Source: a virus. Taken from it: a DNA stretch of 39,155 nucleotides. The notes beneath the pieces were generated by a model. The model saw only the letters and a list, made by a program, of their open reading frames with translations, had not been told where the DNA came from and made no database searches. The stretch is from IMG/VR virus record IMGVR_UViG_3300047496_000203, positions 1 to 39,155 of that record. One strand, given 5' to 3'. Made by a program: the position numbers and the translations under genes. Below, one piece after another: positions 14,508 through 22,685 of the stretch (the first letter of the stretch is position 1; each line of letters opens with the position of its first letter).

Positions 14508-17216
14508 ATGGATGAATGGGTATCTATCTATTTTAATCATATTGAAAACGTCTGTTCTCGGGCAACCAACCAGTTTAATATATATGGCGTTAATGTTAAA
14601 TTTTCTACTGATACTATTAGGAAAATACTTGAAATTTCACCTGAAAGCATTAACGGCAAAGATGGTCTCATAAAGAGTTTTGCTCATAATCAGAGTAGAG
14701 GGAAAAATTCTGATGGTATGATCCATAATACACAAATTGACACATCTGTTGAAATGATTTCTAGGTGGGTCAACACGGCTCAAATTAATTACGCCATTGA
14801 TACCGAACAATTTATGAGAGATAGTTTTGAGGATTATGATCATCAGAAATATCTTCTATATTTGATTTTGGGCGCAATGCAATGTGGTAAAACAGGAACG
14901 AGCCTTTTTTTGGACTTCAGTGCTCCGATTCTTTATCTTGCTACTGGAAAAAAACATTTTCCTATTCATATTTTAACTAATAAGACAGGTCAAACAAATC
15001 AAACCAGAAAAGAACGTGAAATGTTCACGGCTCTGTATGATAAAATTGATATCATTTATAATGATCATATTACTTCTTTGGAAGAAGTACGTAAAAATGC
15101 TCGAAATTTGTTGACTTATCATAGTGAAATTTTGATGCCTATAGTTCAAACTCATGATGAATTTGGACAAAAAATAGATGTCGAAGAACTTAATGATAAA
15201 ATTGAAGAAGGAATTGAATTTTCCATTAAGGAAAATGGTGCAGAAAAATATAGAAACCTAATTCGACTTGACATGAAAAAAACTACGGTCGGTAAAGCTT
15301 CACTTGATTTTGCGGAAGCTATTCAATGGCAGCAAAGAAGTCGTGAAAATAAACGTTTGGGTCTCGTTAGGAAATTATGTGAGATTGCTGAAATTGAAGA
15401 TATAAATCTAATTTTTATAGTTGACGAAATCCATTGGGGTTCTGATTATAATGTGAAAAATTTCGATACAGAATATGAGAGTGGAAGCATTATGCTTCGA
15501 CTGCTAATGCCTATATTAAACGACATAGCCGCTTCAAAAAAGAAGGGCCATAAAATAGTCGGTTTGTCTGCTACTCCGTATCAACTGTGCTGGTTAGAAG
15601 ATGTAGATGTTGTTAGACATCGTTTAACTGAAGGATATTGTGGAGTTAATGGACACGATGGCAAAAAAATCGATCCGTCTATTGAAGCTGTTTTGGCCCC
15701 TGAAGTTCTTTACATTAAAGATTTGACTGGTAATGATTTTATCTCTCCGAATATTTATAGCAATATTGATGCTTTTAATGCTTTTCAGAAGAAAACTGAC
15801 GAGCAATATTTTGCGGACTGGAAAGAATATAGAGATCGTTTTGAAGAAGATTTGAAAAATTTAATTGAAAATGAATTGGATGAAACGTCTGCTACCAGAC
15901 CCAAGGCTGTATGCTTACGTGCTATGAATAGCAATTCTGGCATGAGAGAACTTATTGGTGATAAAAAAACTGGCCAAATAGGACTGAACCTGTCGCCATC
16001 TATTCATGTGGAATTTTATGATGAGTCTAACACAAAAAAGAATGGCGGTCTTTCTCTAAAAGAATTTTATGCTGAAAATTGCTATCAATATGAAAAAGTA
16101 TTGATCGTTGTTACCGGCGCCATGAGAATGGCTGATCAAACACCAACGATAACGGTAAACTCTTTTGGAAATGTCGTGCCACTATTTTGGTCATGTATCG
16201 ATTTAACCGATCATACTCGCCATCAACCAGCACTTTTACAGGGTCTTTTCGGACGGTTGTGTGGATATGGAAAAATAATAGATGGTTTGGCTCCAAGATA
16301 TATAGGCTCCGTTAAAAATGTAGATAATCTCAGAAAATTTATAGAGTCTAATGGCAAACTTGTTATGCCTCCGGGTAAAGGTATGTCTATGTGCGGTAAA
16401 CTTGGAGGGAAAAAATTAACTCAATTGGATATTTTTCGTTCGTTTTCTGATAAAGATACTCCTATTATTAAAAATATGTTTGATGCTATTCAAAAAGAAA
16501 TTTTTGATAACGTCAAAGCCGAAAAAACTGGGGTTTCTGGCCGCAATCAAGGCTTGACCAGAATTACCAGGGATAAAGATAATATCTTAGTTCCTATCTG
16601 GGAAATTTTAAATGAGACATTCTTCCAACATCTCGAAGAAAATTCTGCAATTTTCTTTCCTGACATATCGAAGCCTGTTTTCTTAAGACCTAATGAAATT
16701 GTGAATGGCAAGAAATATTATGTCTTTCCAGATGATCCAACGCGAGGAAAAGTCGCGTTGAGAAATGTTGATAAAAATAATATTAAAACCGGAGGAGGTG
16801 CAGATTTGAGTTCTCGTGAAACCAGAAGGTTAGCGGGATTGTCTGGTGGTCGAGATTTGAAGGCTGATCTGGATATGGGAATGCGCCCTCAAATTTTTGG
16901 CTGCTTTAAAGATGGAAAATGGGAATGTAGGGGTATTACCCTAGCTTTGAATGGTATTGCTATAGAAAAACCCGCTCAAAGTAACAAAGCTTTACCTTTT
17001 CCAATAGATCATAAAAATCCTACATTGGGAAGTTTGTTGTTAAATGAAGAAGAGAAGTTGGCTTCTGTCAAGTCAAAACCTGCTTCGTCTAAGTTAAAAG
17101 TTAAGTCAAAAGTTAAGTCAAAAGTTAAACCAAAAACGGCTAAGCAAAAACTCAAGGATACAATGACGGCTGTAGCCAAAGGTTTGTATGATGATACATG
17201 GAAAATGCGACGTTGA
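14508..17216 (+). CDS. SF2-type helicase/ATPase
   Basis: The 902-residue protein has Walker A LGAMQCGKTGTSL near residue 122, a DEIH box (IFIVDEIHWGSD) near 300 and motif III VGLSATPYQ. A motif VI-like LQGLFGRLCGYGK lies near 590. These define a superfamily 2 DNA or RNA translocase with a DEAH-type box. The first 115 residues and the region after 640 are not recognised. The C-terminus is a lysine-rich tract with tandem VKSK units followed by KTAKQKLKDTMTAV, perhaps a nucleic-acid-binding tail. The start at 14508 is preferred because AGAAGGACGG precedes it. It could play the part of UvsW or of a restriction-like translocase. No nuclease motif is evident. Confidence 0.75.
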   Translation: MDEWVSIYFNHIENVCSRATNQFNIYGVNVKFSTDTIRKILEISPESINGKDGLIKSFAHNQSRGKNSDGMIHNTQIDTSVEMISRWVNTAQINYAIDTEQFMRDSFEDYDHQKYLLYLILGAMQCGKTGTSLFLDFSAPILYLATGKKHFPIHILTNKTGQTNQTRKEREMFTALYDKIDIIYNDHITSLEEVRKNARNLLTYHSEILMPIVQTHDEFGQKIDVEELNDKIEEGIEFSIKENGAEKYRNLIRLDMKKTTVGKASLDFAEAIQWQQRSRENKRLGLVRKLCEIAEIEDINLIFIVDEIHWGSDYNVKNFDTEYESGSIMLRLLMPILNDIAASKKKGHKIVGLSATPYQLCWLEDVDVVRHRLTEGYCGVNGHDGKKIDPSIEAVLAPEVLYIKDLTGNDFISPNIYSNIDAFNAFQKKTDEQYFADWKEYRDRFEEDLKNLIENELDETSATRPKAVCLRAMNSNSGMRELIGDKKTGQIGLNLSPSIHVEFYDESNTKKNGGLSLKEFYAENCYQYEKVLIVVTGAMRMADQTPTITVNSFGNVVPLFWSCIDLTDHTRHQPALLQGLFGRLCGYGKIIDGLAPRYIGSVKNVDNLRKFIESNGKLVMPPGKGMSMCGKLGGKKLTQLDIFRSFSDKDTPIIKNMFDAIQKEIFDNVKAEKTGVSGRNQGLTRITRDKDNILVPIWEILNETFFQHLEENSAIFFPDISKPVFLRPNEIVNGKKYYVFPDDPTRGKVALRNVDKNNIKTGGGADLSSRETRRLAGLSGGRDLKADLDMGMRPQIFGCFKDGKWECRGITLALNGIAIEKPAQSNKALPFPIDHKNPTLGSLLLNEEEKLASVKSKPASSKLKVKSKVKSKVKPKTAKQKLKDTMTAVAKGLYDDTWKMRR

Positions 17217-17230
17217 CATGAACACTTTCA

Positions 17231-17275
17231 CTCCATAATATAACACTTGACAGTATTCTGATATATGATATCTTA
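17231..17275 (+). repeat. Direct repeat copy 1 (contains a promoter)
   Basis: This unit is repeated at 17359-17406 with only a 3-nt length difference and a few substitutions. Both begin CTCCATAATA and end in an identical promoter core (TTGACAGTATTCTGATATAT followed by GRTATCTTA). The two copies flank the structured RNA candidate. Confidence 0.85.
17247..17274 (+). promoter_or_regulatory. Early promoter, TTGACA-N16-TATCTT
   Basis: TTGACA (17247-17252) and TATCTT (17269-17274) are 16 nt apart, with TG before the -10 (TGATATCTT). The expected start, 7-8 nt downstream, coincides with the first base of a 13-bp inverted repeat. Confidence 0.75.
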
Positions 17276-17281
17276 ATTATT

Positions 17282-17357
17282 GTAGATCACGCAACGAAAA
17301 CATGTATCAGGTTGTAGGACGGCCAGAGCTTTTTAAGTGGTGTCTTGCGTGATCTAC
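17282..17357 (+). ncRNA. Candidate structured small RNA with a 13-bp terminal stem
   Basis: GTAGATCACGCAA (17282-17294) and TTGCGTGATCTAC (17345-17357) are perfect inverted repeats enclosing 50 nt. The interior can form a smaller stem, CCA/UGG plus CUU/AAG around a UUU loop. The unit starts exactly where the promoter at 17247 should initiate and has no open frame of its own. It is not a tRNA or a riboswitch I recognise. No T-run follows, so how the transcript ends is unclear. It could act in trans, or as a leader of the downstream small genes. Confidence 0.5.
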
Positions 17358-17358
17358 T

Positions 17359-17406
17359 CTCCATAATAAATAACAACTTGACAGTATTCTGATATATGGT
17401 ATCTTA
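17359..17406 (+). repeat. Direct repeat copy 2 (contains a promoter)
   Basis: This is the second copy of the promoter-bearing repeat at 17231-17275. It also contains AATAAATA (17365-17372), absent from copy 1. Confidence 0.85.
17378..17405 (+). promoter_or_regulatory. Early promoter, TTGACA-N16-TATCTT
   Basis: TTGACA (17378-17383) and TATCTT (17400-17405) are 16 nt apart, nearly identical to the promoter at 17247. It drives the small gene at 17434 and its downstream partner. Confidence 0.8.
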
Positions 17407-17433
17407 CATTATCAGCCGCGCAGGAGACACACC

Positions 17434-17604
17434 ATGATCGAACAACCTTCCGTCAAGATGACTTCTGAAGAACTTGCTGCCATCGCCGCTCGCGTGAAGG
17501 CGAAGCGCGCTCTTCGTGAATCTCTTGAACATAATCTTGATCAACTCGTCGGCTTCAATTCCCTTGACGAAATGCTTAAACATATGGATCAACAAAAGGG
17601 CTAA
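17434..17604 (+). CDS. Small helical protein, possible antitoxin partner
   Basis: The 56-residue frame begins MIEQPSVKMTSEELAAIAAR and ends MLKHMDQQKG. It has AGGAG 9 nt before the ATG and a strong promoter just upstream. Its stop overlaps the next start (TAATG). It is predicted to be mostly helical and mixed in charge. Being first in a two-gene operon with a RelE-like protein, it is in the antitoxin position, but it has no recognised antitoxin motif. GC content is higher than in the neighbours. Confidence 0.7.
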   Translation: MIEQPSVKMTSEELAAIAARVKAKRALRESLEHNLDQLVGFNSLDEMLKHMDQQKG

Positions 17605-18218
17605 TGAGATTATATGAAATTGCTTCGGTAATACATCGGTTAGAGCAAACCAAAAGATTTATTCAAAGTTATAATCGGTACGAACAAGGTTTTCCTCGGC
17701 TTCGAGATCAGTTTATAGCTTTTTGCCAAGCAAAAATACAAGGCCGTAAATTTGGCCAAAAAGATTATCCCTTCACCAACGAACCTTTAAAAGGTCTCGG
17801 TCATGCCCATCTTATTCATGGGAAAGTAATTCTTATTTACTACATAAAGAACCGTATTCTTTATCTATACGATCTCGTGGAGCATACCGCGATTGATACT
17901 CCAGCGCAATCTAAAGCTTTACGCAAATTTATTGACGGATTATCTCAAAAAGATTTTTCTGAATTGAATATTAATTCAGAACAAAAAACACTGTCGAAGG
18001 AACAAAAAAATCATCTTAACGCGTTATTCTATGAGATAGCGGCAAGTATGCCTGAACTAATTAAAGATGCATTGCATGGTTCTTGGGATGACCTTAACGA
18101 TTTTGCCATGGAAACTGTTCAGGAACCCATAGAATTAATTTATGCTGCATATGGTGGACAACAACAATTAAAAAACGATCTGGCTACCGTTTTAAGACAA
18201 TTTTCCATTGCCCATTAA
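17604..18218 (+). CDS. Protein with a RelE/ParE-like N-terminal domain
   Basis: The protein is 204 residues. Residues 15-100 read FIQSYNRYEQGFPRLRDQF, then FTNEPLKGLGHAHLIHGKVI and LIYYIKNRILYLYDLVEHTA. The sequence of helix, then LKG-H-G, then ILIY, then LYLYDLVEHT matches the layout of RelE/YafQ/ParE superfamily toxins. There LKG, the arginine-rich strand, the IY strand and GTH are the landmarks. The last 100 residues are an additional helical region not found in standard RelE toxins. It is coupled to the 56-residue gene upstream. A toxin role is an inference; an alternative is a host ribosome or mRNA-targeting takeover factor. Confidence 0.5.
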   Translation: MRLYEIASVIHRLEQTKRFIQSYNRYEQGFPRLRDQFIAFCQAKIQGRKFGQKDYPFTNEPLKGLGHAHLIHGKVILIYYIKNRILYLYDLVEHTAIDTPAQSKALRKFIDGLSQKDFSELNINSEQKTLSKEQKNHLNALFYEIAASMPELIKDALHGSWDDLNDFAMETVQEPIELIYAAYGGQQQLKNDLATVLRQFSIAH

Positions 18219-18240
18219 AATATTGCCTTAAAGAAAGCCG

Positions 18241-18256
18241 CCCCTGTAATATGGGG
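18241..18256 (+). promoter_or_regulatory. Hairpin that could hide the gp46 ribosome site
   Basis: CCCC (18241-18244) can pair with GGGG (18253-18256). The GGGGA just before ATG 18258 is the only Shine-Dalgarno-like sequence there. Pairing would limit initiation unless ribosomes arrive from the upstream gene. Confidence 0.3.
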
Positions 18257-18257
18257 A

Positions 18258-21200
18258 ATGATCAAATTTAAATCGTTAACTATGAAAAACTTCCTCTCAA
18301 TTGGGGCGGTTACACTTCCACTTAACTTAGATGAACACGGTTTGACTCTCGTTTTGGGAGCAAATAATGATGTAAACGGCGGTTTGTCTAGAAATGGTGC
18401 GGGCAAAGCCCAACCAACTTCAGCAAATATTTTAACCCCTAATGGTTTTATTAAAATGGGGAATTTGAAGATTGGTGATTTGGTGACCACGCCAGATGGA
18501 AGTGAAGCTCCGATCATCGGAATTTACCCGCAGGGAAAAATTAAGACGGTTAGAGTGAATTTCTCTGATGGTCGTTCAACTGAATGCTGTGAAGATCATT
18601 TATGGAAGGTATGGGGTAAATTTTTAAAAAATGAGCATAAAGCTGTTTCGTCTATCGATTGGGGATGGGATACTCTCACTCTTCAAGAAATAAAACAAAA
18701 TTTAGGCAGAAAAAACTTCTCATCAAGAACCTATGTTCCTTTATTAGAGCCATACGATTCTAAAGATATAGAACTCCCAATTGATCCAAAGCTTTTGGGA
18801 TTATTGCTTGGTGATGGCGCGCTTGAAGATAAGCGCGTAAGGATTAGCACCGCTGACGTAGAAATAAAAGATTATATAGAAAAAGTTATACCAGAAGGAT
18901 ACATTCTTAAGAAATATAGAGGAAATATCATAATCATATTTCCCAGGAATTCAGCAGATTTTAGAAAACATAATACTCATGCTATAGTCACACCACTTAG
19001 AAAACTTGACTTGGCGGGTAAAAGATCATGGGAAAAATTTATACCCGCTATTTATAAAAACTCTTCACCATTACAGAAAAGATTACTGTTACAAGGTTTA
19101 ATCGATACTGACGGAACAGTTGATAGAAACGGTGTGATATCTTATTGCACTACAAGTTCGCAACTAGCTAAGGATGTTCAAGAAATAATTTGGTCTCTAG
19201 GAGGAATCGCGAATATCAGCACCTTAACAAAAAATTTTACTTATAAGGGCGTTAAGAAAATAGGAAGAGCTTGCTATATTGTTAGAATAAGAATTAAAGA
19301 CTCATACAAAATTGTTTCTTTGCAACGTAAACTGGATCGTTTACCAAAAAATTATCAATACAATGAATGTTTACGATTGGAGATAACTTCAATAGAAGAG
19401 ATAGAAAATAAAGAGTCTCAATGTATAATGATTGACCATCCAGACCATTTATACATAACTGATGATTATATCGTTACTCATAATACCACAATCGCGCAAG
19501 GGATTAACTATGCGTTATACGGTAAACCTTTAACTAAGATCAAAATTCCAAATTTATGTAACAATATCAATAATAAAGGCATGTTAGTTACTTTAACATT
19601 TGAGAAGAATAATATTGAATACCGCATAGAGCGTGGTAAAAAACCAGATTTAATGCACTTCTATATCAACAATATAAAAGTTAAACTTGAGGAAGATGAT
19701 AATTCTGAAGGCGAAAACAAATTCACTCAGCAAGCTATAGAACGAATTGTGTGTATGTCACACAACATGTTCAAGCAAATCGTCATTCTTAACACGATGA
19801 CCGAACCATTTTTAAGAATGTCTGCCAAGGATCAAAGAGAACTTATCGAAGAATTACTTGGTGTTATGCAGATTAGCCAGCGTGCCGAAGCTCTAAAATC
19901 GATGATGGTTGAATCTAAAGACGCGATAAAAGATCAAAATTCGATTTTAAGAGCTACCATAGAAGCCAACAACCGTATCGAAAACGCGATTGCCAGCGCA
20001 ACTACTACTTCAAACGAATGGGCCAGGTATCACGCGATTTCCCTGGAAAGAATGACTGCCGAAATTGATTCATTACAGGGCATCGACTACGACGCAGAGA
20101 TTGCTATTTTTGATTATCTTGAAGATTGGCTTTCTAAAAATAAAACAATCAGCGAAGGTCTCGCTTCGGCTACTAGAGAACTAAAACTTCTCAATCGTGA
20201 GGTTTCGACTATTGAAGCTGAAATTTCACGATTTATAAAAGACTCCCATATCAATATTGACGTTCAAGTTACGAGATTTGAACAAGAAATTGGTCGAAAA
20301 AATAAAGACATCAGCCGTAAATCTGAATCATTAATCAAGGATAAAGCTGATCTTCTGAAAATAAATGATGATATTGCTAATCCAAATGAACATACGTGTG
20401 TTTCATGTAATCAAAAATTGGTTGGAACAGATCATCTGAACACGGTTCTCGATAATCTACGTGGACTTGCTAAGAAACTTCAATCCAAGATTACTCGTGA
20501 AGAAAACGAAATCATTGATCTCGAAAAAGAAATTGAGCATATTTATAACGAAATCCAAACTTTACAGGATAATGCGGAGGCGCGGCGAATAGATAATGAA
20601 TCTAAAGCAGAAGATAAACGTCGCCTACTGAGTTCTCCAAAAATGAAAATGCTTTTGCAAGAAAAACAATTAGCAAAATTTGAAGAGATGCGGGAAGAGC
20701 TTGGAGAAAAACCAAATTCTGTTTTCTCAAGTAGAGATGAAATCTACAAAACTAAAAGCGTGTTTGATGCTTTTATACATGAACGTGAAGTTGCCCTTCA
20801 ACAACAGAATCCCTTTGCCGCCCAAATCGATAGCTTGCGCGAAACATTACAACCTATTGATTATGAACCGATCAATAAACTTGACTTACTCATCAAACAT
20901 CAAGAGTTTCTTTTGAAATTATTAACATCAAAAGATAGCTTCATTCGTAAGAAAATTATTGATCAAAATCTTTCTTACCTTAACAACCGCCTTGATCACT
21001 ATCTCGATAAACTGGGTCTTCCACATCAAGTCAAATTTTTAAATGATTTGTCCGTAGAAATTACAATGCTTGGACATGATCTCGACTTCGAACAGTTGTC
21101 TCGTGGTGAAATGAATCGTCTAATAATGGCCACATCATGGAGCTTTCGAGATGTATGGGAAAGTCTGAATGAATCTGTCAATCTGATGTTCCTTGACGAA

Positions 21201-21383
21201 ATGATCGATAATGGTCTAGATGACATTGGGGCTGAATCAGCGTTGGCTACGTTGAAGTTTATGGCTAGAGAACGCCACAAAAATATTTTCTTGATTAGTC
21301 ACAAAGACAGCATTATCTCTCGGGTTGATCATATCTTGACCGTTCGCAAGGAAGGTGGGTTTACTCAATTTGAGCATGAATAA
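18258..21383 (+). CDS. 46: Recombination endonuclease subunit gp46 (Rad50/SbcC-like), interrupted by an intein
   Basis: The 1041-residue precursor contains a 359-residue intein; the joined ATPase is about 682 residues. The N-terminus KFKSLTMKNFLSIGAV is typical of SbcC/gp46. Walker A is split: SRNGAGK (to Lys50) joins TTIAQGINYALYG (from Thr410). After long coiled coils comes a zinc hook, HTCVSCNQKL (CxxC). Near the end are the ABC signature LSRGEMNRLIMATSW and Walker B NLMFLDEMIDNGLD. With gp47 it forms the end-resecting nuclease complex used in phage recombination and host DNA breakdown. The ATP site cannot form until the intein is removed. The last 8 nt overlap the next gene. Confidence 0.92.
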   Translation: MIKFKSLTMKNFLSIGAVTLPLNLDEHGLTLVLGANNDVNGGLSRNGAGKAQPTSANILTPNGFIKMGNLKIGDLVTTPDGSEAPIIGIYPQGKIKTVRVNFSDGRSTECCEDHLWKVWGKFLKNEHKAVSSIDWGWDTLTLQEIKQNLGRKNFSSRTYVPLLEPYDSKDIELPIDPKLLGLLLGDGALEDKRVRISTADVEIKDYIEKVIPEGYILKKYRGNIIIIFPRNSADFRKHNTHAIVTPLRKLDLAGKRSWEKFIPAIYKNSSPLQKRLLLQGLIDTDGTVDRNGVISYCTTSSQLAKDVQEIIWSLGGIANISTLTKNFTYKGVKKIGRACYIVRIRIKDSYKIVSLQRKLDRLPKNYQYNECLRLEITSIEEIENKESQCIMIDHPDHLYITDDYIVTHNTTIAQGINYALYGKPLTKIKIPNLCNNINNKGMLVTLTFEKNNIEYRIERGKKPDLMHFYINNIKVKLEEDDNSEGENKFTQQAIERIVCMSHNMFKQIVILNTMTEPFLRMSAKDQRELIEELLGVMQISQRAEALKSMMVESKDAIKDQNSILRATIEANNRIENAIASATTTSNEWARYHAISLERMTAEIDSLQGIDYDAEIAIFDYLEDWLSKNKTISEGLASATRELKLLNREVSTIEAEISRFIKDSHINIDVQVTRFEQEIGRKNKDISRKSESLIKDKADLLKINDDIANPNEHTCVSCNQKLVGTDHLNTVLDNLRGLAKKLQSKITREENEIIDLEKEIEHIYNEIQTLQDNAEARRIDNESKAEDKRRLLSSPKMKMLLQEKQLAKFEEMREELGEKPNSVFSSRDEIYKTKSVFDAFIHEREVALQQQNPFAAQIDSLRETLQPIDYEPINKLDLLIKHQEFLLKLLTSKDSFIRKKIIDQNLSYLNNRLDHYLDKLGLPHQVKFLNDLSVEITMLGHDLDFEQLSRGEMNRLIMATSWSFRDVWESLNESVNLMFLDEMIDNGLDDIGAESALATLKFMARERHKNIFLISHKDSIISRVDHILTVRKEGGFTQFEHE
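18408..19484 (+). mobile_element. Class 3-type intein in gp46 (Ala1, Trp-Cys-Thr) with LAGLIDADG endonuclease
   Basis: This is 359 residues, from Ala51 (AQPTSANILTPNGFIKMG) to Asn409 (DDYIVTHN), +1 residue Thr410. The first residue is Ala, not Cys or Ser. A Trp follows the block B His by two (EDHLWKVW, Trp116), a Cys sits in block F (SQCIMIDHPDH, Cys389), and a Thr precedes the final His-Asn (VTHN, Thr407). This non-contiguous W-C-T set defines class 3 inteins, which splice through the block F cysteine. LAGLIDADG-type segments are LLGLLLGDGAL and LLLQGLIDTDGTV. Confidence 0.88.
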
Positions 21384-21666
21384 AGATGAAATATATTCTG
21401 GCAGAGAATATACTTTGTTGGATGAGGATGATATTGTTGGTAGCTGGTATCCGATGTTTCTGGCTCCTAGAGATGGCACGCAAATATTTGCGAAGTTCAA
21501 GATGAACGATCAATATTTTTATATGCGTGTAATTTGGGTCAATTGGGGCGTCAATTGTGGCAGCATATTGTGGGCTCAAGTAATCTCTGATCAATATGTT
21601 GGCTGGGTTGAATGGGCCATTTATCCATATACCCATGATTTCTTCATAGGATGGAAGCCAATATAA
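21376..21666 (+). CDS. Small unknown protein, DUF551-like
   Basis: The 96-residue protein starts at ATG 21376, overlapping the gp46 end by 8 nt. It has WYPMFLAPRDGTQIFAKF early and FFIGWKPI at the end, with several Trp between. The (A)PRDGT motif and the final W-P- are typical of small phage proteins related to DUF551. The function of that family is unknown. It is probably translated from the gp46 transcript. Confidence 0.65.
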   Translation: MNKDEIYSGREYTLLDEDDIVGSWYPMFLAPRDGTQIFAKFKMNDQYFYMRVIWVNWGVNCGSILWAQVISDQYVGWVEWAIYPYTHDFFIGWKPI

Positions 21667-21670
21667 ATGA

Positions 21671-21698
21671 TTGACAGTCTCCAAATGTGGTGTATTAT
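21671..21698 (+). promoter_or_regulatory. Early promoter, TTGACA-N16-TATTAT
   Basis: TTGACA (21671-21676) and TATTAT (21693-21698) are 16 nt apart. The promoter reads into the frameshifted small gene at 21731, which has an AGGAG ribosome site. Confidence 0.75.
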
Positions 21699-21730
21699 AT
21701 CTTTATAATCTGAATATTTAGGAGCCGGTC

Positions 21731-21957
21731 ATGGAATTTTATGTTTCTAGTTATATCGCTCTTACGGCTCCTGATCCAAGATTCGGATTGCGATCAAGAG
21801 TGGCCGTAAGCTGGATGAAAAATATTGGAACGAAGGCGATCCGATGTATGGCTCGGAAGCTTATATCGCTGGCGGTAATCAATGGGCTCTTGAAGAGCGT
21901 GCCCGCGATGAAGAAGGCGGCGGCTTTCATTTTCATTCATACGGTGGATGGCGATGA
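21731..21957 (+). pseudogene. Small early gene with a one-base frameshift
   Basis: From ATG 21731 (AGGAG upstream) the frame reads MEFYVSSYIALTAPDP. Near 21775-21785 the protein-like frame changes to KIRIAIKSGRKLDEKYWNEG, continues with DPMYGSEAYIAGGNQWAL, and ends HFHSYGGWR with a stop at 21955-21957. The original frame continues only as low-quality basic sequence. One lost base in the CCAAG stretch would explain it, and repair would give about 75 residues. The next gene's ATGA overlap fits the shifted frame's stop, which shows that the shifted frame is the true one. A sequencing error or a real loss is possible. Function unknown. Confidence 0.7.
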
Positions 21958-22496
21958 TAAATTTCGCTCAATGTAGAGCTATTACCAATGAAAGATTGGA
22001 TTCTCAGTTCTCTGAGTTAGATGAATATTGTCGAGAATATCCGGAGTTGATTGAATTCGTTGATTTGATTGTATATCCAATGATTAATCCAACTGACATT
22101 GGAAAAGAAGATTCAAAAACAAAAATCTCCACGGAATTGACGGGATTTATCTACGACATCAATAAATGTGATTTGCGCTCTAATATGACCAATCCATATC
22201 ATTTTCAAGCCAATTGGGTTTACAATTTAAACAATTTTATTGGCAATTGGTTTCTTGATGATTTTTCATTTAGCGTAAAGCAGAATGGATATTGGGGATG
22301 CTGGAAGATTGTTAATGATCCTGAACAAGATGGCTCGCAAGACCCACAAGTCATGATCTTGGCAGCAAAAGAAAATGTAAATCATCATGAAAAACTTTCG
22401 GAAAATGTTGAGCTTTTTCGTAATCCTGCTACACGAAATATGATATCTTCCGGTATAGTAGAAGCACAATTAGCTCTCGAAAAGATAATCTATTGA
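21954..22496 (+). CDS. Unknown early protein
   Basis: The 180-residue protein starts MINFAQCRAITNERLDSQF. ATG 21954 is preferred over 21948 because it overlaps the upstream shifted-frame stop as ATGA and has GGTGG 6 nt upstream. It is acidic in the first half and contains NNFIGNWFLDDFSFSVKQNG, then YWGCWKIVNDPEQDG. It is soluble with no membrane segment. No family is recognised. It belongs to the run of small early genes thought to act in host takeover. Confidence 0.7.
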   Translation: MINFAQCRAITNERLDSQFSELDEYCREYPELIEFVDLIVYPMINPTDIGKEDSKTKISTELTGFIYDINKCDLRSNMTNPYHFQANWVYNLNNFIGNWFLDDFSFSVKQNGYWGCWKIVNDPEQDGSQDPQVMILAAKENVNHHEKLSENVELFRNPATRNMISSGIVEAQLALEKIIY

Positions 22497-22630
22497 CTTG
22501 TCGTAATCTTTTGGTGAGCGGTTGCGTCTTAGGATGTAAGTCTATTGAACGTTGTCAAAATACTCGTAGAATAAAGCCGCATACGTATTCTCCAGGAAAG
22601 AACACTATAAAGCTTTACACAAAACTTTGG
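22497..22630 (+). other. Intergenic stretch without a convincing gene
   Basis: This lies between the 180-residue gene and the next promoter. One frame stays open for about 57 codons but has no ribosome site and runs through the promoter at 22631, so it is not called. No tRNA-like fold was found. Confidence 0.5.
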
Positions 22631-22658
22631 TTGACAACTAATATTTTTGGTTTATATT
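22631..22658 (+). promoter_or_regulatory. Early promoter, TTGACA-N16-TATATT
   Basis: TTGACA (22631-22636) and TATATT (22653-22658) are 16 nt apart, 28 nt before the small gene at 22686. Confidence 0.78.
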
Positions 22659-22685
22659 TGTAAAAAACAACGATAGGAGCCAATA

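Noticed and set aside
17282-17357. tRNA gene
   Set aside because: The terminal stem is 13 bp rather than 7, there is no CCA end, and no T-arm or anticodon arm can be drawn.
17282-17357. Small transposable element with terminal inverted repeats
   Set aside because: There is no target duplication directly next to the repeats, and the left end coincides with a promoter start.
17365-17372. AATAAATA in repeat copy 2 as a late promoter
   Set aside because: It is absent from copy 1 and points into the -35 of an early promoter rather than to a gene start.
22491-22663. 57-codon frame between two early genes
   Set aside because: It has only TTG or GTG starts, no ribosome site, and it crosses the promoter at 22631.
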